Shown here: piece after piece, positions 1 to 9,572 of the stretch
Numbering within the stretch: position 1 is the stretch's first letter
How the letters are laid out: each line of letters begins with the position of its first letter
Origin: an uncultured Bacteroides sp.
GTDB taxonomy: Bacteria; Bacteroidota; Bacteroidia; Bacteroidales; Bacteroidaceae
DNA: 64,000 nt
Assembly: GCA_947074295.1 (NCBI GenBank)
Contig: CAMTPC010000002.1
Coordinates: 1 to 64,000 of the forward strand
Direction: 5' to 3'
Translations under genes and position numbers: made by a program
Notes under the pieces: generated by a model
The model's input: only the letters and a program-made list of their open reading frames with translations
Told to the model about the DNA's origin: nothing
Database searches by the model: none

Positions 1-1
1 T

Positions 2-52
2 GTTGCTCGCCCAAAACCACCTATTGCGGAAACTAAAGGATTTAAGTTGTAA
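2..52 (+). CDS. C-terminal end of a CDS truncated by the window edge (…VARPKPPIAETKGFKL*)
   Basis: Open frame from base 2 to TAA 50-52, followed by a hairpin terminator; Lys-rich GFKL tail resembles the tail at 161-298. Confidence 0.4.
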   Translation, partial: VARPKPPIAETKGFKL

Positions 53-57
53 AGATT

Positions 58-84
58 ACGGCTACGCTTAGGTGTAGCCGTTTT
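58..84 (+). terminator. Rho-independent-like terminator
   Basis: Stem CGGCTAC (59-65) / GTAGCCG (74-80), followed by TTTT. Confidence 0.65.
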
Positions 85-85
85 A

Positions 86-172
86 CTATTCTAAATTCTC
101 TTTTTTCCACTCAGAAGGTGTTTGCCCGACAATCCGGGTAAATATACGAGAGAAGTTACCAATGCTATTTCA
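86..172 (-). pseudogene. C-terminal remnant of an AraC-type regulator (NSIGNFSRIFTRIVGQTPSEWKKENLE*)
   Basis: Reverse-strand translation matches the end of AraC HTH domains (FSRxFxxxxGxTPSEWK); no upstream remainder of the gene. Confidence 0.65.
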
Positions 173-298
173 TCCGTTGCCTCGGTTGTTGGTGGAGTGT
201 CAAACCTTGCCGATGCCCCCGAACACGAAGAGACCCTCACCGAAGCTGAACGTAAACGCAGAGCATTAAAAAAGAAAAAACGAGGATTTAAACTGTAA
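161..298 (+). pseudogene. C-terminal fragment of a mobilisation/relaxase-like protein (SVASVVGGVSNLADAPEHEETLTEAERKRRALKKKKRGFKL*)
   Basis: Open frame without a start, highly charged tail; fused directly to the antisense AraC fragment. Confidence 0.4.
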
Positions 299-306
299 AT
301 TACAAA

Positions 307-2058
307 TCAATCTATATCATCTTCTACCTGTCTTTGACCTTGTTTAGAGATTCGAATATATTCAGTAGGATTTATTCCAAAATATTTGACAAACGCACGA
401 TAGTATGCGCTGTAACTACCATAACCTACACTTTCGGCTACAATATGAAGATCAATATTGGGATTCTCTTTTATGAGCAATATTGAGGCATTCAGTCTCA
501 AGGCAGTAATATATTGAGTGTAGGTTTGGTCGTAAGCTTCTTTTATGCAATTGCTCAATATGTTGCGATTGACATTCAAGATGTCTGCCAATTTCTCTTT
601 GGTGAGATTTGCATCTTTATATAATTGCTCACTCTCCATCAGTTGGGACAACCTAGCGATGACCTCTCTAGTTTTTGATAGTTCTATTTCCGATGCTGTT
701 GCAGATGTATTGCTTGTGCTTTGATATAGCTTTTCAATTCGAGTGTGTGACTGAGTTACCGATTCAATTTGGCGATAGAGGTCTCTGTTGCGTTGTTTTA
801 ACCTGCGATATAGATAAAACACCATACTGAGCGCAGTGAGAATAAGTAGTGCAATTATAGCGATGCTTACAATCCAATTTCTAAGTATTGCCTGATTTGT
901 TTGCTCCCTTTCGAGTTCCAGTTCTGCAACTTCTTTCTCTTGCTCCAACTCTTGTAGGCGAAACAGCTTGGTAAGCCTATTTAACTGAATAGAGGTCTTC
1001 TCGACATTGGCTGAATCAATAATTTTAGAGAAGTTATAGTAAGAATCCAGAGCTAACTCTTTATCTCCACGCAGGTATGCTTGGTGTCCTAAGGTGCGGT
1101 AGTATGCGCTGAGCATCTCATAATTGTTGCTCTTGCTATAATGTTCTATCAACGATTTTAGCATACGAACCGACTCTTTGTAGTTGCCCACAAAATCTTC
1201 GTATCGGCTAAGAGCATAATATACCGGAATACTTTCGGAGGCATCAGCGTAGATATTGTTGTAGTATTTCATCGAGTCGGCTGCCGCTATCGCCTCTTTT
1301 TTTCGTTTTAGGTTGATATTTGCAAGCATACGATATCTGTAAAGTCGAGTGCGCATTACAGGGTTTACATTTCCCTTTTCGCTCTCCCAACGGTTGATAT
1401 GCACCTGAATTGTGTCGCAGTATTGGAGTACTTGCTCGTAATTCGTACTATTGATATACGAAGCGCAGATATTGAAGCCACAGGTAGCAACTTTTGTGTT
1501 ATTGTCAATTTCTCGATACTCTCTGAACGCAACTTTAAAACGTGCCAAAGCCTCGTCGTACTGAAAATTATTGTTGTATGTAGTCCCAAAACATAGGTTT
1601 GCTGTGGCAATGCCCTCTTTGTGGTTGTGCGCAAGGGCATAGTCGGACATTGCTCTCGCCGTGGTGATAGCCTCTGCATAATCCCCAATGCTCAGGTATT
1701 GACCGTGCATTTTAAACCATATATTGTACAAGCTCCGCACTTGATCTGTTGACTTGTAGTACTCTATCAACTCGGCTGCTTTTTCGAAGTATTTTTCGTA
1801 TTGTCTGTTGGTATGATAGAAACCCAGAGGTGAGGTGCGAAATACATGGTCGAAGTGGTTGTTTTGTTTGGCTACTGCTTGGGTAAGTCCCCTTTCGCAC
1901 ATCTCAAAGAATGCTTTTTCGTTACGAATGCTGTCATACATCTCCATGGATAGCGCATAGAGTAGACTATCGCCAAAGAATTTTGTTTGTGCACTTGATG
2001 GTTTTGATAAAAGTAGAATTAGCGCAAAGAAAATGTATAAAAATCTTCTTAATGTCAT
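307..2058 (-). CDS. Membrane-anchored TPR-like sensor with C-terminal AraC-type HTH
   Basis: 583 aa; signal peptide, TPR-like helical repeats, TM segment (IVSIAIIALLILTALSMVFYLY), coiled coil, HTH end (SYGSYSAYYRAFVKYFGINPTEYIR). Confidence 0.8.
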   Translation of the reverse strand: MTLRRFLYIFFALILLLSKPSSAQTKFFGDSLLYALSMEMYDSIRNEKAFFEMCERGLTQAVAKQNNHFDHVFRTSPLGFYHTNRQYEKYFEKAAELIEYYKSTDQVRSLYNIWFKMHGQYLSIGDYAEAITTARAMSDYALAHNHKEGIATANLCFGTTYNNNFQYDEALARFKVAFREYREIDNNTKVATCGFNICASYINSTNYEQVLQYCDTIQVHINRWESEKGNVNPVMRTRLYRYRMLANINLKRKKEAIAAADSMKYYNNIYADASESIPVYYALSRYEDFVGNYKESVRMLKSLIEHYSKSNNYEMLSAYYRTLGHQAYLRGDKELALDSYYNFSKIIDSANVEKTSIQLNRLTKLFRLQELEQEKEVAELELEREQTNQAILRNWIVSIAIIALLILTALSMVFYLYRRLKQRNRDLYRQIESVTQSHTRIEKLYQSTSNTSATASEIELSKTREVIARLSQLMESEQLYKDANLTKEKLADILNVNRNILSNCIKEAYDQTYTQYITALRLNASILLIKENPNIDLHIVAESVGYGSYSAYYRAFVKYFGINPTEYIRISKQGQRQVEDDID

Positions 2059-2229
2059 TACAGTATAATTAGGTATTTAGAAACTGAAGCCCGCACAAAA
2101 ATGGTATCTCCTTTGTGCAAATATACTCATTTTGCACTTTGTTTATTGAATTTTTATTATTTTTTGCGGTTTGTGCTAAAACGCAATGTCGCTGTGCTAA
2201 AACGCTCACTCGAATAAAATTGGTATGCC

Positions 2230-2237
2230 TACCTTTG
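2230..2237 (+). promoter_or_regulatory. Bacteroidales -7 box-like element
   Basis: TACCTTTG matches TAnnTTTG, ~65 nt upstream of the OmpA-like ORF; -33 box not clear. Confidence 0.35.
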
Positions 2238-2303
2238 TAATACACTTTGATCATTCACATCTATGTTCACTTCAAGAATAATAATAAATCACAATAATAA
2301 ATT

Positions 2304-3522
2304 ATGAAAAGAGCAATAGTTACACTCCTTCTTTTGTTGGCGCTTGTCTTTTCGGCGCAAGCACAAGAGACAAAATCAGCCCTTGCCGACTCTCGTTGGT
2401 ATGTAGGTGCAGATGTCGGAGTTTCGTTTGGAAGCTCTACACTTAAATCATTCGGAATGGACAAAACCCGTGTAGGCTACGGAGCAGGTCTAATGGGTGG
2501 CTATCAAATCAACTCATTTCTATCAACCGAATTAGAAGTAAATTATCGTCATTTGGGATTAGGGGCGTATGATTGCTATCAAAATTTATGGCTTGGAGCT
2601 GACGGAAATCGATATTTTGCACCAGTTACAGGGATGGATAATTGGCAATATAGTGATCTGCGTTCCTCTATAAGCCTTTATGGTCTTGGGGTAAGATTAA
2701 ATGTAGATTTCATAAAGCTATTTAAACCCGAAAGTCGATGGTCAGCAATGATTTCTCCCGCTATATATGGTATCGGGTCAAGTGCATCGGTTAGAACTAT
2801 CTCATCAGGCGACAAGGTGCGTAATAGCTCATCGTTCCACTTCGGTGTTGGTGGTGATTTGGGTGTAGGCTATCAGGTTTGCAAAAATATCAATGTACGT
2901 CTCTATTCGGGTATAACTTACCTGACAGGCAAAGGCATAGATGCCATGCCTCAGGTTGAGCATAAAAGTAACAACACTTGGAATAGTGGCGTGAAGGTAA
3001 CATTTGTCATTGGTAAACGCAAAGTGAAACAAGCAACACAACCAGCTTATGTCGCTCCCGCATCTGTTGTAGAGGTAGTTAAGAAAGAGCCCAAAGCAGA
3101 GGAAAAGCAAGTTGTGGCAGAAGTGAAGCAAAAGGAGGAACAAGCAATAATTATTATCGAACAAGATGTACCCCAAAAAGAGTCAATACCCGAACCTATA
3201 TTTGAGTGTAGCATATTGTTCGGAATAAATAATAGCGCATATAGAGAAAAGTCAATACCCAACCACAGCAAAACTATTGAACGTACTGAGGGCAAATCCT
3301 AATGCTATGATACAGATTGAAGGGTGGTGTGATAAGACGGGAGATGTTGATGTAAACCAAAAGGTTTCATACAAAAGAGCAAATGTCATAAAACGCTATT
3401 TAATAAGTAAAGGCATAGCAGATAGCAATATATCAATCAAAGGCAACGGCTTTGACCTTACTGCCGAAAGTGATGCAAAGGCTCGTCGAGCGGATGTTAA
3501 ACTTTATGTAACAGAAAAATAG
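2304..3522 (+). pseudogene. OmpA-family outer-membrane protein (beta-barrel + OmpA C-terminal domain) split by a +1 frameshift near 3258-3262
   Basis: Frame A (2304-3302): signal peptide and barrel up to ILFGINNSAYREKSIP; frame B (through 3277-3522): TTAKLLNVLRANPNAMIQIEGWCDKTGDVDVNQKVSYKRANVIKRYL, the expected continuation. Confidence 0.75.
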
Positions 3523-4875
3523 ATGACTATGATACAGATAAAAAATATACGAAAAAGTCTATTGTACATTGTGGGAGCATTGTGCGTGGCTTTAATAGGA
3601 TGTGACAAGACGCCTCACGAAGAGGATATACTGACTAATGATTCGCAGGGGGCTATTACTGTTACTTTGAATACCAATGAAGTGTCGTGTAAGCCATTTA
3701 ATAATATACACATCTATCTGTTTGATGATTCTGATATGCTTGCGGTTCATAAGTATTACCCCAATATGACTGATCTTGCGTTGGATAGAATACTTGTAGA
3801 CAATGGGAACTATACAGTTTTTGCAATTCTCAACACAGAGGAGGATTTGACACCAACTATAAGAGCTGAAATACCAAACATCGCCTTGCCAGACTTCAAG
3901 TTGTGGGTAAAGACACTTGTAGGGAAATATCCGGATTTGCTTACCAGTATTACGCATTGTGAGATTAAAAATAGAGTTGTGCAACTTACTTTAAACTTAA
4001 AGGGGGGGGCGGGCGCAATAGATGTTACAACGGTAACGCTTAATCTGACCTATCCTGAGCCTTTGTTGCCGGACTATATTGTGTCGAAGGCATCACGAGC
4101 AGGTGAAAATGTGCAATTGAGAGCTATTGCAGAGTTATTGAATAAAGGGACGAATAGTGTCGTTTTGCGGCACTCGAAGTTTGTGGAGAGATCGGAAGAT
4201 ATTTACAAAACAACGATTGATATGCCACAAGGCGAGTTTGATATTCGTATTTGGGGTGATTATGCCGAAGACGAGGTGACAGATTACCACTATAATACAG
4301 CCAATCTGAAAGATGTTAATATTTTACCAAAAGAGAGCTACTGGGCAAATACTGATACACGTGACGGCTTTGGATATGCAACAACTATCAATGTAGGCAA
4401 AGAGGAAAAATCTGAGAGCTACATCCTTCATCGCCCTTTGGCAAAGTATAAGATTGTAGCTACTGATGTTGAAGCCTATGAACTGTTACGAGTTAAGCGA
4501 GGTTACCCACCATTAGAGGAGCTGAAAATATATGTAATGTATGCAGGATTTTTCCCTGCGGGATATAGTGTTGCAGATAAAGTACTCACAGACTCAAGAG
4601 AGGGGTACAAATATACGGCAGGAATAAGCGAGAGCGATGCACAGAAAGCTACCGTAGCCAAAGACTTTGTATTGGTTAATGGGGCAGAGTCAAGCGTTGT
4701 GGTAAATATTATCTTCAAGGATGCAGACGGCAATACCATTAGCGGTGTCAATGGTGTGAGGATAAACTACAAGGCGGGTTATCTGACTACTATTAGTGGT
4801 GATTTCTTGACCGCAGGTAAAGGCGGAGTGGATATAGACACCAGCTGGGATGATGAATTTAACATCGAGTTTTAA
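3523..4875 (+). CDS. Fimbrial-type lipoprotein, possibly FimB/Mfa2-like
   Basis: 450 aa; lipobox (ALCVALIGC), IHIYLFDDSD and DNGNYTVFAILN motifs, position in cluster. Confidence 0.55.
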   Translation: MTMIQIKNIRKSLLYIVGALCVALIGCDKTPHEEDILTNDSQGAITVTLNTNEVSCKPFNNIHIYLFDDSDMLAVHKYYPNMTDLALDRILVDNGNYTVFAILNTEEDLTPTIRAEIPNIALPDFKLWVKTLVGKYPDLLTSITHCEIKNRVVQLTLNLKGGAGAIDVTTVTLNLTYPEPLLPDYIVSKASRAGENVQLRAIAELLNKGTNSVVLRHSKFVERSEDIYKTTIDMPQGEFDIRIWGDYAEDEVTDYHYNTANLKDVNILPKESYWANTDTRDGFGYATTINVGKEEKSESYILHRPLAKYKIVATDVEAYELLRVKRGYPPLEELKIYVMYAGFFPAGYSVADKVLTDSREGYKYTAGISESDAQKATVAKDFVLVNGAESSVVVNIIFKDADGNTISGVNGVRINYKAGYLTTISGDFLTAGKGGVDIDTSWDDEFNIEF

Positions 4876-4888
4876 TTACTGAACGGAT

Positions 4889-5333
4889 ATGAAAAAGATA
4901 CTATATATAATAGGTACGGTTCTACTATTGGTAGGATGTGCCAAAACGGATTTAGGTAGCGAATGGCAAACCGAAATGCAGAAGGTTGTTTTGAGCGTTT
5001 CGCCCGATTTAAGCTACATTGATGAGAATGTTGAGCCTATGAGTGCTCAGACACGAGCAATGGTTTCGGTTTATAACTATGTGTTGGAGGTGTATAGCGA
5101 TAACGGGAACAGTTTCCGGAGCAGCAGTAGCAGCAGATTATAACATAACCTCTGTTGCAGCAGGTGCAGATGAGTCGTTTGGTAGCTTTTGGATGTTAGC
5201 ATCCACTGCGGCATCATCTACTTTCGACTTGACATTCCAAGCCGAGGGCGAGGCGGAGGCTACTGTGGTCGAAAAAATCCCTTACCAATCGAACCGTCGC
5301 ACAAATATTAAAGGGCATTATATTCAACAATAG
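4889..5333 (+). pseudogene. Internally deleted/frameshifted third paralog of the downstream fimbrillin-like lipoproteins
   Basis: N-terminus GCAKTDL…YNYVLEVYSDNG and, in another frame, C-terminus …EKIPYQSNRRTNIKGHYIQQ* align with both ends of the conserved N-terminal domain in 5381-6949 and 7053-8534; the middle is missing. Confidence 0.65.
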
Positions 5334-5380
5334 CATAAAGCAATTAAAATAGTAATAACACTTTAAAATTTTCAGAAAGT

Positions 5381-6949
5381 ATGAAAAGAAAACTTTTAGC
5401 AATGACACTGGGCATCGCAGCGATGCTGACAGGTTGCCAAAAAGAGGATTTGGGTCAATCCAGTGCTCTTAATGGAACAGCAACATTTAGTGTTGCTGTG
5501 GATAATGGCATAGCTACTCGTGCCGAAGTAGAAGCTCCTACACGTTACATTATGGAGGTGTATCAGGTTGCAAACCCAGCCGATGTTGCTAGTGGAACAG
5601 CACAACGTTTTGAAGAGACAACAGGCTCATTTGATGTAGTTCTTAAAGAGGGCACAAACTATGTGTGTCTGTTTTGGGCTGACTATGGCACAAAGGACGG
5701 AACTTCAAACGAGTATAGTACCGATAATCTTACAGCTGTTAGTGTAGCAAGCCAAGCGACCAAGGAGGCATTTGGAGGCTCTGTGCGATTTACCTATGAC
5801 AGCGAGGCGACAGATAAGAGCTATTTGAATGTAACCCTTACTCACGCCGTAGCACAGGTAAACTTCAAACAGATAAATGATTTTACCACAGACAACAACA
5901 CCCTAAAAGTGGAGTATCCTAAGACCTTTGCACTCAATCTTGACGGCAATAAAACAACCGAGATTTTGACAAGCGAGGCTTCTACAAAGACAACTCACAC
6001 CTTTACGGGTATTGCTAAAGCATCTGCAAATAAAACTATCGGTACGAGCTATATCATTGTGGCTGATGCCTCAAAAACCGTAATGGACATCACTGCTACC
6101 TTCAATAGTGAGGTAAGACCTGTTACTAACGTACCTTTCCAACGCAACTACAAAACTAATATCACAGGTGCTTACTCTAATCTTTACACATCGGAACTAA
6201 CCATCACTTGCGACGACGAGTGGGAGACCCAAGAGTATGATTACATCTTTGGTCCAAAGCAAGTAGGCTATAAAATAGGAGACTACTATCCGGATGCGAT
6301 TAATCCGGCGACCGCTATTGGCGTTGTTTGTTGGTTAGATGCAACGGATGCCGGTTATGTAGCGTCAGATGGCACAAACCCTGCCGTAGGCTTAAAAGGT
6401 AAAATCGTATCTCACGACGATCTGAAAGCGGTGGCGTGGGGTCCGGCTAATTTATTAATCGGTGGAACTTCAGATATCGACGGAACAGCCAATACCACAA
6501 AAATTAAGGCTATCTTAGGTTGGCAAACTGATTATCCTGCTTTTGCGTGGTGCGATGCAAAGAACACACAAGCTGTAGATGGTATCAATTGGTATCTGCC
6601 TGCTGTGAAAGAGTTGCGTCAGATAGCAGCAGCTTTCCATGGTCTTGTATGGGTTGCCTCGAACGCAGGTACAGGCGAGATAGAGGATTGGGGTGACGAT
6701 AGTAGTATGCCATGGGACCCTAAATATACAGAAGCCAGAACTGCCTTTCAGAACCAATTAACAAGTATTATTGGAGGAGTAGCGATTCCGACAAGTAGTA
6801 GCAATAGATATTGGTCTTCTACCGAGAGCGACAAAGATAATGCGATGGATACTAAAATAGATAGTGGTGGCTTCAGTTCTTCCATGTCGAAGTCAATGGC
6901 GACGCCTAACGTTCGTGCAATTTCCGCTTTTGACTCAACGGGTAATTAA
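5381..6949 (+). CDS. Fimbrillin-like lipoprotein with C-terminal Lcl/DUF1566-like (C-type-lectin-like) domain
   Basis: Lipobox AMLTGC; PTRYIMEVY and NYKTNITGAY motifs; C-terminal WYLPAVKEL…RYWSSTE…VRAISAF. Confidence 0.65.
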   Translation: MKRKLLAMTLGIAAMLTGCQKEDLGQSSALNGTATFSVAVDNGIATRAEVEAPTRYIMEVYQVANPADVASGTAQRFEETTGSFDVVLKEGTNYVCLFWADYGTKDGTSNEYSTDNLTAVSVASQATKEAFGGSVRFTYDSEATDKSYLNVTLTHAVAQVNFKQINDFTTDNNTLKVEYPKTFALNLDGNKTTEILTSEASTKTTHTFTGIAKASANKTIGTSYIIVADASKTVMDITATFNSEVRPVTNVPFQRNYKTNITGAYSNLYTSELTITCDDEWETQEYDYIFGPKQVGYKIGDYYPDAINPATAIGVVCWLDATDAGYVASDGTNPAVGLKGKIVSHDDLKAVAWGPANLLIGGTSDIDGTANTTKIKAILGWQTDYPAFAWCDAKNTQAVDGINWYLPAVKELRQIAAAFHGLVWVASNAGTGEIEDWGDDSSMPWDPKYTEARTAFQNQLTSIIGGVAIPTSSSNRYWSSTESDKDNAMDTKIDSGGFSSSMSKSMATPNVRAISAFDSTGN

Positions 6950-7052
6950 CAATTTTGCGAGTAAACGATGGGTGCGTGAATTTTGAAAGCACCTGCCTTG
7001 ACCGCAAAGAGATACTGAAATTTTCAACCGTAATATTTAAAAAATCAAGAAT

Positions 7053-8534
7053 ATGAATTCAAAGATAAAAAACACATTGGCAATTGTCAATCGTCAATTA
7101 TCAATTGGAATGTTGTTCACTGCAACATTGCTGGCAAGTTGCCAAAAATCCGACCTTATAGAGGTCGAAAACGCGGGGGCGCAACCCGTAACAATTAACC
7201 TTGTGGCTGACGATGCCGTAGGCACTCGTGCTGCTGCAACAGGTATTGAACAATATGTTATTGAGGTGTATAGCGATGACACCTACACAACTCCGTCCAA
7301 TATCTTCGGTGAGGGTGCGTCAGCTACCAATCAAGCCACATCTACCGATGGTACATTCTCACTTGTGCTTGACCGTACAGCCGAATACTACTGTCTGTTC
7401 TGGGCTGATAAAGATGCAGAGGCTTACAATACACAATCGCTCAAAGCGGTGACCATTGTCTCTGGCAAAACCGCAGCTGAGGCTTGGTATGGAACAAAAA
7501 CAATCAGTGCCAAAGAATCTGCGCTTACCGTTACTCTTAAACGTGCCGTTGCGAAGATTAACCTTATGGAGACAGGTAAATTAGATGCAGGCAAAACACT
7601 TACCGCTACTTTCAATGAGCCAACCATATTTAACGTTGCTGATGCAACCGCTAATACCAATCTCTCTCGCACCGAAACAATTACTATTGCACAAGCAATA
7701 GACGGCTCGACAACCCCTGTTCGTATAAATCCTACTGATATTTTTACACTTGCCCCAGTAGCTACCAAATACGTAGCCAAAGTAACCTTTAAGTATGGAG
7801 ATGAAGATGAGTTTGATGTGGATAACGTGCCATTCAAAGCTAACTTTGCAACCAACATCAAAGGTCATTACACCTCTGTTGCACTCGAAACATTTACCGT
7901 TTCGTACAATGATGAGTGGGCAACACCTGATAATGGAGAAAATTTCAGTAAATCACTCTACTCAATAGGCGACTACTATCCTGAGCCAACCGATCCGGGA
8001 ACAGCAATTGGCGTGGTCTTTTGGTTGGACAATACGGCAGATGGTTATGTAGCCGAAAATGGTACAAATCCAGCCAAAGGCTATAAAGGTAAAATTATGT
8101 CATTGGATGAAATAAATGATAAATGCTGGAGTACAGAGAGTGTTGACATCACAGGTGCAAATTCGAGTACAGACGGAAGAGCTAATACGGATGCTATAAT
8201 GTCGACACCAAACTATAGTGCAGAAACCTATCCGGCAGTTGCGTGGTGCGTTGCAAAAAACACCCCTGCCGTAGATGGCATTTACTGGTATCTGCCTGTT
8301 GCAGACGAGATAATCAGAGTTTATGATAACCGTGCAAAAGTAAATAATGCCCTTGTCAAAGCAAATGGAAAGGAGTTTCTATATTATTATACCTTTTGGA
8401 CATCCGAAAATGTTGACAGCGACAACGCAGTTTTTCTTACAGCAATCGGTGAGTTTCCGTCCTCATCAATGGGTAAGAACTCAGATCGCGGAGAAATTAC
8501 TCGTGCTGTCTCTGCCTTTAATGTGAATGAATAG
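7053..8534 (+). CDS. Fimbrillin-like lipoprotein with C-terminal Lcl/DUF1566-like domain (tandem paralog)
   Basis: Lipobox LLASC; QYVIEVYSDD, FATNIKGHYTS; C-terminal YWYLPVADEI…FWTSENVDSDNA…TRAVSAF. Confidence 0.65.
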   Translation: MNSKIKNTLAIVNRQLSIGMLFTATLLASCQKSDLIEVENAGAQPVTINLVADDAVGTRAAATGIEQYVIEVYSDDTYTTPSNIFGEGASATNQATSTDGTFSLVLDRTAEYYCLFWADKDAEAYNTQSLKAVTIVSGKTAAEAWYGTKTISAKESALTVTLKRAVAKINLMETGKLDAGKTLTATFNEPTIFNVADATANTNLSRTETITIAQAIDGSTTPVRINPTDIFTLAPVATKYVAKVTFKYGDEDEFDVDNVPFKANFATNIKGHYTSVALETFTVSYNDEWATPDNGENFSKSLYSIGDYYPEPTDPGTAIGVVFWLDNTADGYVAENGTNPAKGYKGKIMSLDEINDKCWSTESVDITGANSSTDGRANTDAIMSTPNYSAETYPAVAWCVAKNTPAVDGIYWYLPVADEIIRVYDNRAKVNNALVKANGKEFLYYYTFWTSENVDSDNAVFLTAIGEFPSSSMGKNSDRGEITRAVSAFNVNE

Positions 8535-8630
8535 TCGCTACTAAACATTAGGGTCTGTATTAGTTCATAGACCCTGATGTTAAAAAAAATGAAGAGGCAT
8601 TAACTATGTACAACTTTAAAAATTAAGAAA

Positions 8631-9435
8631 ATGGGGAATTTAGATTTGAAGCAATGGATGTCAGGAATTGATGACGAACGCTCTCTAAGAGATATTGTAA
8701 TCCCCGGAACACACGATTCGGGCACGGAGAAAACAGGTATGGGTGTCGCCCATTGCCAAAATTATAATATCGAAAGACAATTAAACGATGGTATCAGATT
8801 TCTTGATATAAGAGTATCTAATATTAATGGAGGTAATGACCCATTAAGGGTTAAACATGGAATAGTAAATTGTTTGATCACTTTTGGTGATGTATTGACT
8901 TGGTGTAAAAAAATTTTCAAAGAGAATAACTCAGAAACTATTATAATGTTGATGGATTATTGTCATGACGACTTGGGGAAAAATATTGAAGAAGGATTTG
9001 AAAAGTATTTAAATAATAAGAATTACAAAAACCTTTTCTATCTTGGCACAACAATACCTGTCTTGAAAGATGTTCGAGGTAAAATCGTTTTATTTAGACG
9101 GTTCGAAAGCTCTAAAAGAGACGCAATGGGAATTGACCTTCAAGAAGGCTGGAAAGACAATGATACTTTTTCTCTGGATGTCAAGAGAGAAGGCGGAGTC
9201 GTTATAGAAAAATTCGACATATCCGACGAATACAAAGAGCACGATACAAATAAGAAAGTAAAAGTTGTTCAAGATCATTTAAGCAAAAAACGCTCAAGTG
9301 ACTGTTTTTATATTACCTAACGATGACTTTGACAGAACAGCCATAGGACAGGAAATATCCAATTTATAACTTCCTTGAATCAAAGCTTTTCATGTAAACG
9401 GAATAATTATAGATTTGAGAGTTATTTATGTCTAG
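8631..9435 (+). pseudogene. PI-specific phospholipase C X-domain protein, frameshifted at the C-terminus
   Basis: ORF 8631-9320: RDIVIPGTHDSGT, NDGIRFLDIRVS, KIVLFRRF. Beyond the stop other frames carry NDDFDRTAIGQEISNL and FHVNGIIIDLRVIYV*, a plausible PI-PLC tail. Confidence 0.7.
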
Positions 9436-9545
9436 GAATTAAAACATACAGACTTTTCTGAACATTACTAAAGGAAGTGGATAATGCCTATTAGGAATTG
9501 GGGTGTGGTAATGAATCAATTTTTAGTTATCTTTGAAAACAGAAT

Positions 9546-9572
9546 CGAGCTTTAGCGCTAGACTAAAGCTCG
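9546..9572. terminator. Perfect 10-bp inverted repeat between convergent genes
   Basis: CGAGCTTTAG (9546-9555) / CTAAAGCTCG (9563-9572), 7-nt loop. Confidence 0.5.

Noticed and set aside
3523-4875. Assigning fimB/mfa2 as a gene symbol
   Set aside because: Motif similarity is only suggestive; left as a family-level call
7424-7861. 145-codon minus-strand ORF inside the second fimbrillin-like gene
   Set aside because: Antisense shadow; composition follows from the opposite strand
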